The position numbers and the translations under genes are program-made. A DNA stretch of 64,000 bases. It comes from Bacillus sp. EB106-08-02-XG196 (GTDB lineage: Bacteria > Bacillota > Bacilli > Bacillales > Cytobacillaceae). The DNA is taken from positions 1 to 64,000 of the forward strand of contig NZ_JABWSY010000014.1 of NCBI RefSeq assembly GCF_013396335.1. Direction: 5' to 3'. Shown one piece after another: positions 52,968-62,099 of this stretch. How positions within the stretch are numbered: the first letter of the stretch is position 1; every line of letters begins with the position of its first letter. The notes beneath the pieces are model-generated. The model was given only the letters and a program-made list of their open reading frames with translations. It was not told the origin of the DNA and made no database searches.

Positions 52968-53888
52968 CTAGTTGCTGGCAGTGAGTTTATTTTTCCGATA
53001 CCTTGAAGGGGTTACCCCAACTTTCTCTTTAAAGTAGCGGCTGAAATGGGCAAGACTTTCAAAACCTGAATTGGTAGATACTTCAGCTATGGAAAGGTCT
53101 GGCTCCATTTCTAATAAAAACTTCACTTGGTTTAATCTGCAGCCCATTACATATTCCATTACAGTAAAACCTGTAACTTCTTTAAAAACATGCGAGACAT
53201 AATACTTGCTTAAATTAAGTTCAGACGAAATCCGGTCTAAGCTAATTTTCTCTTTATAGTGGTCTCTTATCCACGAAGCTATTTCCTCCGCATGTACTTC
53301 CTTATCGGTCTTCTTACTTGTAATTCGTGCTAAGTTCTGCAGGCTCATTTTATAAACACAGAGTAATAGTTGAATCAGCTCGAGTTTAACTTCAGCCTCA
53401 AATAATTCATTTCTTTTACCTGTACGCTGATGTTCTTCATCGATTTCGGATAAAAGCCCCGAAATTTTTCTTAACTGCCCATCCACGTATTGTCCATTTT
53501 CATCGTAGTGCGTACGCAAAAGCGGATTATTTAGTTTTTTAAAAGGATCTAATAAATTCGGTATTCCCAGTGTAGATATCAACTCGGACAGCCAGGTAGG
53601 TGAAAAATGAACCATACTTCTCGTATAGGTACTCTCGCCTCCAGGATTAGCCTTATGAAGGGTCATTCCATCCAAGAGAATAATATCACCAGGCACCAAT
53701 TCATAAATCCGATTGTTAATTAAATACTTGCAATCTCCGCCGCAGAAGAAATAAATCTCATATTCGTGATGTGAGTGAAATTGAAAAGTATAGAATTCCA
53801 CTCCCTGCATACGATAAAATGCAGTAATCCATTCATCCAATACTCTTCCTTTATTAGGCAAATTATTTAGTTCTTCCACAGCCCTCAC
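52968..53888 (-). CDS. AraC-family regulator with cupin sensor domain
   Basis: This protein of about 306 residues has an N-terminal cupin (HSHHEYEIYFF, VPGDIILLDG) that would bind a sugar and a C-terminal double HTH (about 205-300; ISLDRISSELNLSKYYVSHVFKEV and VGVTPSRYRK). It lies directly upstream of the TIM/Gfo-Idh genes and probably activates them. The start is uncertain: GTG at 53886-53888 is almost on AAGGAAGG, and a GTG three codons later is better spaced. Confidence 0.88.
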   Translation of the reverse strand: MRAVEELNNLPNKGRVLDEWITAFYRMQGVEFYTFQFHSHHEYEIYFFCGGDCKYLINNRIYELVPGDIILLDGMTLHKANPGGESTYTRSMVHFSPTWLSELISTLGIPNLLDPFKKLNNPLLRTHYDENGQYVDGQLRKISGLLSEIDEEHQRTGKRNELFEAEVKLELIQLLLCVYKMSLQNLARITSKKTDKEVHAEEIASWIRDHYKEKISLDRISSELNLSKYYVSHVFKEVTGFTVMEYVMGCRLNQVKFLLEMEPDLSIAEVSTNSGFESLAHFSRYFKEKVGVTPSRYRKNKLTASN

Positions 53889-54014
53889 GCCTTCCTTAAG
53901 CGATTTAAAGCTTACTTATATTTTACCCCTGCAATAGTAAAAAAACATTCTCTGAAACTGCTTTCATTTTCGATGTTTTTGACTGATATTGCTTTCTTAT
54001 TTATTGTACCAGTA

Positions 54015-54064
54015 AAAAAAGAGACAAAACCGACCACTTTTCTGGCAGTTTTGTCTCTTATTAG
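54015..54064 (-). terminator. Terminator of the uxaC-gnd operon
   Basis: AAGAGACAAAAC pairs with GTTTTGTCTCTT around an inner loop and seven T residues follow on the minus strand. Confidence 0.9.
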
Positions 54065-54079
54065 GGAAATCGAAGAATC

Positions 54080-55492
54080 CTATTCCATCCAGTTAGTGTG
54101 GAAGATACCTTCTTTATCAATACGTTGATACGTATGTGCACCGAAATAGTCACGTTGTGCTTGCAGAAGATTTGCTGGAAGCGTTTCTGTACGATAGCTA
54201 TCATAGTAGGCAATTGCACTTGCAAATGATGGAACTGGGATTCCACGCTCAATGGCAACAGCAAGTACTTGACGTAGAGGCTGCTGATAGTTTTCAACGA
54301 TATCTTTAAAATATGGATCTAATAATAGGTTTCTTAGTTCAGGATCGCGATCATAAGCGTCTTTAATTTTTTGTAAGAATTGCGCACGGATGATACATCC
54401 TCCGCGGAAAATCATCGCGATATCACCGTAACGAAGATTCCAATCATATTCTTCAGATGCTGCGCGCATTTGTGCAAAACCTTGTGCATAAGAAACAATT
54501 TTACTCATATACAATGCTTTACGAACTGATTCGATTAATTCTTCTTTATTGCCTTCAAAGCCTTTAACCTCTGGCCCGCTAAGAACCTTGCTTGCCTTAA
54601 TACGCTCGTCCTTCAGCGCTGAAATAAAACGGGCAAATACGGATTCCGTGATAATTGGAAGTGGAACACCTAAATCAAGTGCATTTTGGCTTGTCCATTT
54701 ACCTGTACCCTTTTGACCAGCAGTATCGAGAATTAAGTCAACCATTGGCTTACCTGTTTCTTCATCTACTTTTGTAAAGATATCTGCAGTGATTTCAATC
54801 AAATAGCTGTCTAATTCGCCTTTGTTCCATTCAGCAAAGACCTCATGAAGCTCTTTAGCATCTAAACCAAGGACATTTTTCAAGATAAAATAAGCTTCAC
54901 AAATTAACTGCATATCTCCATATTCGATTCCGTTATGAACCATTTTCACATAGTGACCCGCACCATTTGGGCCAATATATGTGCAGCAAGCATCGCCCTC
55001 TACTTTTGCAGAAATGGCTTCCAAGATTGGCTTAACAAGATTATAAGCTTCTTCCTTACCGCCAGGCATGATAGAAGGACCTTTTAATGCGCCCTCTTCC
55101 CCGCCAGAAACTCCAGTTCCAATGAAATGGAACCCTGCTGTTTCTAGTTCCTTATTACGTCTGATTGTATCTTGGAAGAATGTATTCCCGCCATCAATTA
55201 GGATATCGCCTTCTTCAAGAAATGGCTTTAATGAGTCAATGGTTGCATCCGTTGCAGTACCTGCTTTAACCATTAACAAAATTTTGCGAGGCTTTTCTAA
55301 AGAATTTACAAATTCTTCAACAGTACGTGCGCCTACAAAGTTCTTTCCTTCAGCTTCGTTCTTTAGAAATTCTTCCGTTTTGTCATAAGAACGGTTGAAT
55401 ACAGCGACAGAATAACCGCGGCTTTCAATATTTAACGCTAAGTTTTTACCCATTACGGCCAAACCAACTACACCAATTTGCTGTTGAGTCAT
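54080..55492 (-). CDS. gnd: 6-phosphogluconate dehydrogenase, decarboxylating
   Basis: This 470-residue enzyme converts 6-phosphogluconate to ribulose-5-phosphate. Motifs are [18 protein letters not shown] (favouring NADP), [18 protein letters not shown] and [16 protein letters not shown] with the catalytic Lys. The length is the usual one for GndA/GntZ. It lies 139 bp behind uxaC on the same strand, with only a weak hairpin (about 55577-55617) between, so it is probably in the uxaC operon and in the ROK regulon. This may be a second copy dedicated to sugar-acid use. Confidence 0.95.
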   Translation of the reverse strand: MTQQQIGVVGLAVMGKNLALNIESRGYSVAVFNRSYDKTEEFLKNEAEGKNFVGARTVEEFVNSLEKPRKILLMVKAGTATDATIDSLKPFLEEGDILIDGGNTFFQDTIRRNKELETAGFHFIGTGVSGGEEGALKGPSIMPGGKEEAYNLVKPILEAISAKVEGDACCTYIGPNGAGHYVKMVHNGIEYGDMQLICEAYFILKNVLGLDAKELHEVFAEWNKGELDSYLIEITADIFTKVDEETGKPMVDLILDTAGQKGTGKWTSQNALDLGVPLPIITESVFARFISALKDERIKASKVLSGPEVKGFEGNKEELIESVRKALYMSKIVSYAQGFAQMRAASEEYDWNLRYGDIAMIFRGGCIIRAQFLQKIKDAYDRDPELRNLLLDPYFKDIVENYQQPLRQVLAVAIERGIPVPSFASAIAYYDSYRTETLPANLLQAQRDYFGAHTYQRIDKEGIFHTNWME

Positions 55493-55631
55493 TTTTTATC
55501 CCTCTTTCTTCCCTAATCCTATTTTTTTCGCTCCAACTTTATCTTGCTCAAATCAGAATATTTCACACAAAATAACTATGTATAAAGGGGTGAGCCTTAT
55601 AAAGGGCGCCCCTTTATCTTAACTTAATTTC

Positions 55632-57035
55632 TTAGCGCTGTAAAAAATACTTCTCTGCATTATTGTAGCCAATATTTCTAACCATTTTCTCAAGGAATTC
55701 CATATCATTATGTGCTAGTCCGCTTTCTGCCCATTCACCTAATAGATTGCAAAGAATACGACGGAAGTATTCATGACGAGCATAAGAAAGGAAGCTGCGA
55801 GAATCTGTTAACATCCCAATAAAGTGGCTTAAAAGACCAACATTTGCAAGATCCTTCATTTGTCTTTCCATTCCATCGATATGGTCATTAAACCACCAGC
55901 CAGAACCAAATTGAATTTTACCTGGAACGCCTTCTTCATAGAAGTTGCCCATCATACCTGCAAGAACTGGATTATCCTTAGAATTTAGGTTAAACAATAC
56001 GGTTCTTGGTAATGCATCTTGCTGCTCAAGAGTATCTAGGAATCGAGAAACACCTTCTGCAAAATTAGATTCACCTACAGAATCAAAGCCTGTGTCTGGA
56101 CCAATAAGCTCTTTCATTTTGGTATTGTTATTTCTAATGGCACCCATATGAAGCTGCATCACCCACTGTTTTCCAGCATACATTTTTCCAAGCTCTGTTA
56201 ATAAGAACCAACGGTAAGCAACCAGTTCATCATTAGAAAGCTGTTCCCCGCTTACTCGCTTATTGAAAATAGCTTCAATCTCTTCCTTTGTTGTTTCTAC
56301 ATATTCCATTTTTTGAATATCATGGTCGGATGCACGTCCGCCATTTTCATGGAAGAAATCAACACGCTGCTGCAATGCCTTCAAGAATCCATCAAGTGAA
56401 TCAACCTTAATTCCAGATACCTCTTCTAATTTCCGGGTCCAGCTGACAAATGTAGGACGCTCAATAAATAAAGCTCCATCCGGACGGAATGTCGGTGCAA
56501 TGATTGTAGTAAAGGTCTCATCATTCTTCAATAAACGATGGTATTCCAATGTTGAATTAGGATCATCTGTTGTGCCGATAAACTTCACATTAGATTTTGC
56601 AATAAAAGCTCTAGCTGTATAATCCGAAGTTTTCAACTTCTCATTACATTCATCGTATATCTCACGAGCTGTCGAAGGGCTTAGCAGCTTTTCGATTCCA
56701 AAGAACATTTTTAACTCCATGTGAGTCCAATGATAAAGCGGGTTACCGATTAAGTTTGGTACGGTTTCTGCCCACGCAGCGAATTTTTCCCAATCGGTTG
56801 CATCACCGGTAATGTATTTTTCGCCAATACCGTTCATTCGCATGGTACGCCATTTGTAATGGTCTCCCCCAAGCCATAATTGGGTAATATTTTCATAAGA
56901 TTTATTTTCCCAAACCTCCTGCGGATCTAAGTGACAGTGGAAGTCAAATATCGGCAGTCCATCGGCTGCATTTTCAAATAATTTAATAGCTGTTTCAGTA
57001 TTTAACAAAAAGTCTTTGTCTAAAAATTTTTTCAT
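55632..57035 (-). CDS. uxaC: Glucuronate (uronate) isomerase
   Basis: This 467-residue enzyme converts D-glucuronate to D-fructuronate (and galacturonate to tagaturonate). It has the metal-binding FDFHCHL near residues 30-36 and the family's long amidohydrolase-like barrel. CAGGAGGG lies before the ATG. The promoter at 57156-57184 carries a perfect ROK operator. No uxuA, kdgK or kdgA gene is present in the window, while an SDR, a LarA-type protein and gluconokinase are. Confidence 0.94.
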   Translation of the reverse strand: MKKFLDKDFLLNTETAIKLFENAADGLPIFDFHCHLDPQEVWENKSYENITQLWLGGDHYKWRTMRMNGIGEKYITGDATDWEKFAAWAETVPNLIGNPLYHWTHMELKMFFGIEKLLSPSTAREIYDECNEKLKTSDYTARAFIAKSNVKFIGTTDDPNSTLEYHRLLKNDETFTTIIAPTFRPDGALFIERPTFVSWTRKLEEVSGIKVDSLDGFLKALQQRVDFFHENGGRASDHDIQKMEYVETTKEEIEAIFNKRVSGEQLSNDELVAYRWFLLTELGKMYAGKQWVMQLHMGAIRNNNTKMKELIGPDTGFDSVGESNFAEGVSRFLDTLEQQDALPRTVLFNLNSKDNPVLAGMMGNFYEEGVPGKIQFGSGWWFNDHIDGMERQMKDLANVGLLSHFIGMLTDSRSFLSYARHEYFRRILCNLLGEWAESGLAHNDMEFLEKMVRNIGYNNAEKYFLQR

Positions 57036-57120
57036 TTGAAACCCTCCTGAATTAACTTACTTTATTGTTATCTGTAAACCCTTACAAATATATTAAAAAA
57101 TTCCAATAAAACTTCATCTT

Positions 57121-57184
57121 TTAATTTGTTTAGTAAACAAATTAATTACATTACCAACTTATCATGTTTATTTTGTTAAGTCAA
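57121..57184 (-). promoter_or_regulatory. uxaC promoter with perfect ROK operator
   Basis: TTGACT (57179-57184), 17 bp, TAAGTT (57156-57161), then a 25-bp perfect palindrome centred on G57133 with core GTTTAGTAAAC (57121-57145). It lies between divergent uxaC and the ROK gene. Confidence 0.8.
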
Positions 57185-57285
57185 TTGAAAGATTATGAAT
57201 TTTTTTAAAAACAAAGAGACCTTGCTGTAATAACCTGTTATACTAGGATTATAGTATTAATGCTTGCTCGAAATGGAGGACACAC

Positions 57286-58479
57286 ATGATTACCGGTGAC
57301 GCGGCATACATTAAAAAAATTAATCGCTCAATTATTCTAAGAGAAATAGTCAAAGAAGGTTTAATTTCTAGAGCAGACTTATCAAAAGTTACTGCTCTCA
57401 CACGTGCAACCATCTCAGCACAGGTAGCAGATTTAATCGACGAAGGTCTTATCATAGAGACACAGCTTGAGCACTATGCAGTCGGCAGAAAGCCGATCAT
57501 GCTTTCCTTAAACAGCGAGGCGGGCTTTGCTCTTGGCATTGACCTTGATTATGACCATATTTCGTTTACTGTTTCTAATCTTATCGGCAATCCTGTCAGT
57601 TCTAAAAGGATTGAAACAAATACTTCAGACTATCAGGAGATATTAAATCTCTTAGTAGAACAAATTAGCATATTTAAAAGTGAATACGCTTTCAGTCAAT
57701 ATGGAATTATCGGAATTGTTTTTGCTATTCATGGACTTGTCGGAAAAGATGAAACCATTCATTATGTACCACGCTTACGCTGGAAGAATATTAGCCTTAA
57801 AACTGACTTAGAAAAACAAATCGACATCAGTGTTTACCTAGAAAACAATGCGAATCTAAGTGCTTTCGCGGAGAGAGTATTTGTGAACCACGAAACAGAT
57901 AATTTGTTAGCTGCCACTCTTTATTCTGGTATTGGCCTTGGGATGATGATGAACAATGAGTTTTTCCGAGGACATGATGGCTTCGCTGGTGAGATTGGCC
58001 ACATGATTGTTGTACCAAATGGAATCCAATGCAATTGTGGAAATAAAGGCTGCTGGGAAAGATATGCTTCTGAGAATGTTATTTTCAATACTTTATCAGA
58101 GAAACGTAATATCAAACCTATTACCTATGAGCATATTCAACAATGGCTTGACGAAGGCGATGAAGAAGTAGTTCAATTGATGGAACAATTTATCTATTAC
58201 CTTTCAATTGGCTTAAATAATATGATCAACATGTATAACCCTGATGTACTTGTGCTTGATAGTGAGCTCTTGCGTTTATATCCGAATTCACTCGATAAAA
58301 TTAGTGGAAATTTGAATTCTTCCATCAGCCATTACCGCGCACTTCAGATTTCTACAATTGGCAGGGATTCTGCCGTTCTAGGTGCTTGCGCGCTTGCAAT
58401 CAAACATTTCCTGGATGTCCCGATGTTAAATTTAAAATATCAAATTGAAACCAAAAAAAATGCGAGCGTTAACATTTAA
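57286..58479 (+). CDS. ROK-family (XylR-like) transcriptional repressor 2
   Basis: This 397-residue paralogue of the protein at 43297-44478 shares its opening (TGDA-YIKKINRSII), HTH (ISRADLSKVTALTRATISAQ), ROK domain and zinc motif CNCGNKGCWER. It is divergent from uxaC with the best operator of the set between them. GGAGG lies eight bases before the ATG. Either regulator could bind all six sites; which does so cannot be told here. Confidence 0.9.
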   Translation: MITGDAAYIKKINRSIILREIVKEGLISRADLSKVTALTRATISAQVADLIDEGLIIETQLEHYAVGRKPIMLSLNSEAGFALGIDLDYDHISFTVSNLIGNPVSSKRIETNTSDYQEILNLLVEQISIFKSEYAFSQYGIIGIVFAIHGLVGKDETIHYVPRLRWKNISLKTDLEKQIDISVYLENNANLSAFAERVFVNHETDNLLAATLYSGIGLGMMMNNEFFRGHDGFAGEIGHMIVVPNGIQCNCGNKGCWERYASENVIFNTLSEKRNIKPITYEHIQQWLDEGDEEVVQLMEQFIYYLSIGLNNMINMYNPDVLVLDSELLRLYPNSLDKISGNLNSSISHYRALQISTIGRDSAVLGACALAIKHFLDVPMLNLKYQIETKKNASVNI

Positions 58480-58499
58480 TTCTATATTTTCTGACAAAC

Positions 58500-58580
58500 C
58501 TCCCTTTAGCTTACATGGCTAAAGGGATTATTTTTTCTGCAATAAAAAAGATAGCTAAATTTTCTTAGCTATCTTTTTGT
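58500..58580. terminator. Two convergent terminators
   Basis: CCCTTTAGC/GCTAAAGGG with ATTATTTTTT (58503-58536) ends the ROK gene on the plus strand. AAAAAGATAGCTAA/TTTAGCTATCTTTTTT (58545-58580) ends GPH gene 3 on the minus strand. Confidence 0.85.
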
Positions 58581-58589
58581 TATATTTTA

Positions 58590-60002
58590 TTATTTGTTAG
58601 CTGTTCTTCTTGCAGCTAAATCTGCTGTAAGTTGTTCTGTACGCTTTTTGTTTAATGGATATAGGAATAGAATCATAAGGAATACTACAATCAGTGCAAC
58701 CGCCGGAACTAAAGTAGCCAGTGTATGAATTCCTGATAGAGTTTCAGCTGTTTGTGCTTCGGCACCTGCAACGTAACCAACTGATGCAATCGCTGCACCG
58801 CCAACGCCGCCAGCAACAGCTTGTCCGATTTTACGAGCCATTGAGTAAATGGAGTAAACGGTACCATCCTCACGCAAACCAGTTAAATACTCATGATAAT
58901 CGATTACGTCTGTAACGAACGCCCAGATAACTAGGTTGAAAATACCATAACCAAACATAGCAACAGTTAAGATTCCAATAAATTGTGTGGCTGTTAAGTT
59001 TGGTAGGAAATATAAAACACCGTATACAAGAGCAGCAAGTAATAAACCACCTAAAGCCACTTCTTTTTTACCAAATTTCGCAACTAATGGTTTGACCATA
59101 GGCATACCTACAAATACCGCTAATGATTGAAGAAGACCAACCATACTTAATGCTTTAGCGTTTGTAAAGTAATCTTTAAATAAGAATACGTTTACAGTAC
59201 TAATTAACATAAAACAAATCATGAACAATAATGAAGAAATAAGGAACCAAATGAGTGGTTTGTTTTTACCAAGACCTTTAACTGTTTTGCCAAAGTTAGC
59301 TTTTGGTTTATTTGTTTCATCCATGACAATACGTTCAACAGTTAATTTATAGCAAGCCATATAACAAGCAAGCGCAAGAACACCGAAAATGATTGCACCT
59401 AATAGGAATCGATTAGCATCTGCTTTATTGTCAACAAACAAAATCATTGGTCCGACAACATTAATGATTAATCCAGCTAAGTTCCCCCCTAATGTTCTCC
59501 AGCTAGATAATGCAGTACGTTCAACAGGATCAGCTGTAATTACAGAAGCCATTGAGCCATAAGGAATATTAACAGTGGAATATAATGTTCCCCAAATAAT
59601 ATAGGTTACATATGCATAAGCAAGGTAAAATCCATCAGACATTCCTGGAATATGAACAAACATTAACACACCGGTAATGACAAGTGGAAAAGACATTCTA
59701 AAGATCCAAGGTCTGAACTTTCCATTCTTTCCTGCTTTCCTTGAATCGATGAAGCGGCCCCAAGTAATATCAGCAACTGCATCCCATAAACGTGCGATTA
59801 AGAATAGGAACCCGACAGCAGCTGGATTAAGATGATAGACATCCGTGTAATAAACCATAAGGAAAGCTGCGACTAGTATAAAGAAGAAATCGTTTCCAAA
59901 ATCACCAAATAAATAACCTAATTTATCTCTCATGCCGAATGGACGTACCGCTTCCCCGCTATTTTGTGGGGTTCCAACTTTTTGTTGTATTGCTCTAGCC
60001 AT
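58590..60002 (-). CDS. GPH-family sugar/glycoside:cation symporter 3
   Basis: This 470-residue transporter has about 12 membrane segments and GPH motifs (LIARLWDAVADITWGRFIDS, GKFRPWIF, FVTDVIDYHEYLTG). It is a different branch from the two tandem paralogues and closer in style to glucuronide or oligouronide carriers. AGGAGGG precedes the ATG. Its promoter carries the shared ROK operator, so it belongs to the same regulon. Confidence 0.9.
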   Translation of the reverse strand: MARAIQQKVGTPQNSGEAVRPFGMRDKLGYLFGDFGNDFFFILVAAFLMVYYTDVYHLNPAAVGFLFLIARLWDAVADITWGRFIDSRKAGKNGKFRPWIFRMSFPLVITGVLMFVHIPGMSDGFYLAYAYVTYIIWGTLYSTVNIPYGSMASVITADPVERTALSSWRTLGGNLAGLIINVVGPMILFVDNKADANRFLLGAIIFGVLALACYMACYKLTVERIVMDETNKPKANFGKTVKGLGKNKPLIWFLISSLLFMICFMLISTVNVFLFKDYFTNAKALSMVGLLQSLAVFVGMPMVKPLVAKFGKKEVALGGLLLAALVYGVLYFLPNLTATQFIGILTVAMFGYGIFNLVIWAFVTDVIDYHEYLTGLREDGTVYSIYSMARKIGQAVAGGVGGAAIASVGYVAGAEAQTAETLSGIHTLATLVPAVALIVVFLMILFLYPLNKKRTEQLTADLAARRTANK

Positions 60003-60151
60003 GATTAACCCTCCTATTAAATCGTTCTAAAATAATCAATGTAAAACCTTTAAATAATTGCTAAGACGATTTGTTACTTATTTTGTGAATCCCTTTACAA
60101 AAATACTCAATGTTTATTTTTCAACTTCTCGAGAGTGTTTGAATATCTGAA

Positions 60152-60219
60152 TTAATTTGTTTAATGAACTAACAAATTAACTGTATACATAGAATATCAC
60201 CGTCGACAAAATTCGTCAA
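60152..60219 (-). promoter_or_regulatory. GPH gene 3 promoter with ROK operator
   Basis: TTGACG (60214-60219), 17 bp, TATTCT (60191-60196), then an operator with core GTTTAATGAAC (60159-60169) inside a longer palindrome (60152-60180). Confidence 0.75.
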
Positions 60220-60394
60220 CAATATTTTGTAAGCGTAATACAAATTTTTTTCTTCATTTTTTGAACTTTTCAACTTTAAACAAATGCGCTGCAGTGTTTA
60301 TCGATTTATACAGCTTTAATAATGTGATAGGATAAATTTAGTAATGGAGATATTTCCAAATAAAATATAAGAATTGAGAGGAGTGGAGAATTCA

Positions 60395-60913
60395 ATGCTT
60401 CAACGTCCAACAGAAAATGAATATCCAAGTTATTATCAGCCCTATATTCAACTGGTTCCAAATGGTGAAATAGTACAGATTTTGCAGGAAAATCTTTTAG
60501 CGGTGGTTACGCTTTTTAATAGTCTTTCCGAGGAGGAGGCTAACTGTCGTTATGCTCCGGGCAAATGGAGTGTGAAAGAAGTGCTTGGACATATCATCGA
60601 TACGGAAAGAATCATGACCTATCGCCTGCTTCGTGTAAGCCGAGGAGATCAAACCCCTTTAGCCGGCTTTAATGAAACAGATTATGTTGAAGCAGCCCAA
60701 ACCCATAACCTTTCAATGGAGGCAATCCTTGAAGACTTCAAAGCTACAAGAAACGCCGCCATCACCCTCATCCAAAACATCCCTGCCGGAGCGTGGGCAA
60801 ACATAGGCAACGCAAACGGAATGGAAATCACCACCAGAGCCATCGCCTACATCATAGTTGGCCATGAAATGCATCACCGAAAAATCGTTGAAGAGAGATA
60901 TTTAAAAAGGTAA
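60395..60913 (+). CDS. DinB-family (YfiT-like) metal-dependent protein
   Basis: This 172-residue four-helix-bundle protein matches DinB/DUF664-type proteins. The likely metal ligands are His in VLGHIIDTER and HEMHHRK near the C-terminus. Many members are bacillithiol-dependent transferases, but the substrate here is unknown. I start it at the ATG 60395, after GGAG; seven further in-frame codons contain the binding site. It is a single gene. Confidence 0.85.
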   Translation: MLQRPTENEYPSYYQPYIQLVPNGEIVQILQENLLAVVTLFNSLSEEEANCRYAPGKWSVKEVLGHIIDTERIMTYRLLRVSRGDQTPLAGFNETDYVEAAQTHNLSMEAILEDFKATRNAAITLIQNIPAGAWANIGNANGMEITTRAIAYIIVGHEMHHRKIVEERYLKR

Positions 60914-61262
60914 TAGGCTGGTGCCGTTATGGTGCCGCCGCCTCGGTACCCTCCTTCCTCGGTGCCTTCCTCGGTGCCTGTCACCGTCCGTGGACACTGT
61001 CCACCTCAGGCGGACAGTTACAATCGGTGGGGGGATGTCAAGTTAGATTAAGGACCAGAGCTGATAAATAGACGGAGATATTCCGCTTATTTAGTAATTA
61101 TTATTAAAAAAGGCCTAAATAGACGGAGGGATTCCGTCTATTTGCTCGAAAAATTCGAAAAGGGGAGATTTTGCTTTGCTTAAGCGGAAAATCTCCCCTT
61201 ATATACTCCGAAACGAGCTCCATTCTGAATCTAAACGGAAAATCTCCGCTTATTTTCCTAAT
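60914..61262. repeat. Gene-free stretch of short repeats
   Basis: 60930-61030 is GC-rich, with CCTCGGTGCC-like units and nested GTGGACA/TGTCCAC palindromes. 61060-61260 has four TAAGCGGA/TAGACGGA palindromes, the clearest AAATAGACGGA-N5-TCCGTCTATTT at 61122-61148. The same family is at 28.0 kb. Short open frames here are only repeat sequence. Confidence 0.6.
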
Positions 61263-61264
61263 AA

Positions 61265-61293
61265 AGAAACTCGCCACTATGGCGAGTTTTACG
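61265..61293. terminator. Hairpin between DinB and exonuclease genes
   Basis: AAACTCGCC pairs with GGCGAGTTT around ACTAT, with T residues on both strands' exits. Confidence 0.7.
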
Positions 61294-61328
61294 ATTCAAT
61301 CCGTTTTTTGTGTTTATGAATGGAACAA

Positions 61329-61937
61329 TTATCCCATTTTGGTTCGAGTGGCTGCAGGTTGAGACTTTCTCATCGGTCCATTTTCGAGTACTTCTTGAAG
61401 ATAGAGATTTCCATTTGGACTTGTTTTTTTAAGCAGATCCATGAGGTATGTAATATCGTCAAGTGCTCTATGTGTTTGGTGGTTTGTAATTTGGTGCGCT
61501 TGCAATAGTGTTAATAGTTTACCATTAGGAAAACCGTAGTTCTTCCATTTAACACCCCGCATTGTACAATACCATTTTAAATCATTCACTTCAGGGTACA
61601 AATGATAGAGAAAGCTTCGGTCAAAGGAAGCATTGTGAGCGAAGACGGAGTCAGCACGGTGAAAGTAGGTTTTAATCTTAGCATCCGTGAAACTCTTCCC
61701 TTCTACTAATTCATAGGGAATCCCATGGATTTGGTATGCACGGTCATAGTTCCTTCTAGCAGAACTGGAAAGTGGTTCTCTTAAAAAGGAATCTTCTTCA
61801 ATAATTTCTTGGACTTCCCCGGTATCTGTGCGATATGAAAACAATTTCAACGCTAATTCTATTACTTCATCTGTAGTCGGTCCTAACCCGGTCGTTTCAA
61901 CGTCCACTACTAAACCTAACTTCTCAAATTTACGCAT
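61329..61937 (-). CDS. DnaQ-type 3'-5' exonuclease
   Basis: This protein of about 202 residues has the three DEDDh motifs: VVDVETTG near residue 12 (ExoI), FAHNASFDR near 103 (ExoII) and HRALDD near 158 (ExoIII). It is a free-standing exonuclease of the DNA polymerase III epsilon type with no polymerase domain. I start it at the ATG 61935-61937, nine bases after AAAGGA. It is monocistronic. Confidence 0.9.
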   Translation of the reverse strand: MRKFEKLGLVVDVETTGLGPTTDEVIELALKLFSYRTDTGEVQEIIEEDSFLREPLSSSARRNYDRAYQIHGIPYELVEGKSFTDAKIKTYFHRADSVFAHNASFDRSFLYHLYPEVNDLKWYCTMRGVKWKNYGFPNGKLLTLLQAHQITNHQTHRALDDITYLMDLLKKTSPNGNLYLQEVLENGPMRKSQPAATRTKMG

Positions 61938-61987
61938 AAAATTCATTCCTTTGATCGAGATATTACTAATATTATAACATCTTATTT

Positions 61988-62017
61988 AAAAAAGAAGACT
62001 TGCCATTTGGCAAGCCT
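61988..62017 (-). terminator. Terminator of the MBL/TetR operon
   Basis: On the minus strand GGCTTGCC pairs with GGCAAGTC around AAAT, followed by TTCTTTTTT. Confidence 0.85.
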
Positions 62018-62099
62018 GTTGAATTTAGCGGAAATACGTATTGTTTTCAATATCTTCAAACACATTGGTAACATTTAGCTGATAAATATCCGCCATAAC

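Noticed and set aside
38020..57035. Classical uronate pathway through KDG
   Set aside because: No uxuA, kdgK or kdgA is seen in the window, though they could lie elsewhere in the genome.
61171..61362. Plus-strand ORF of 63 codons
   Set aside because: Its sequence is the palindrome repeat family and it runs into the exonuclease gene on the other strand.
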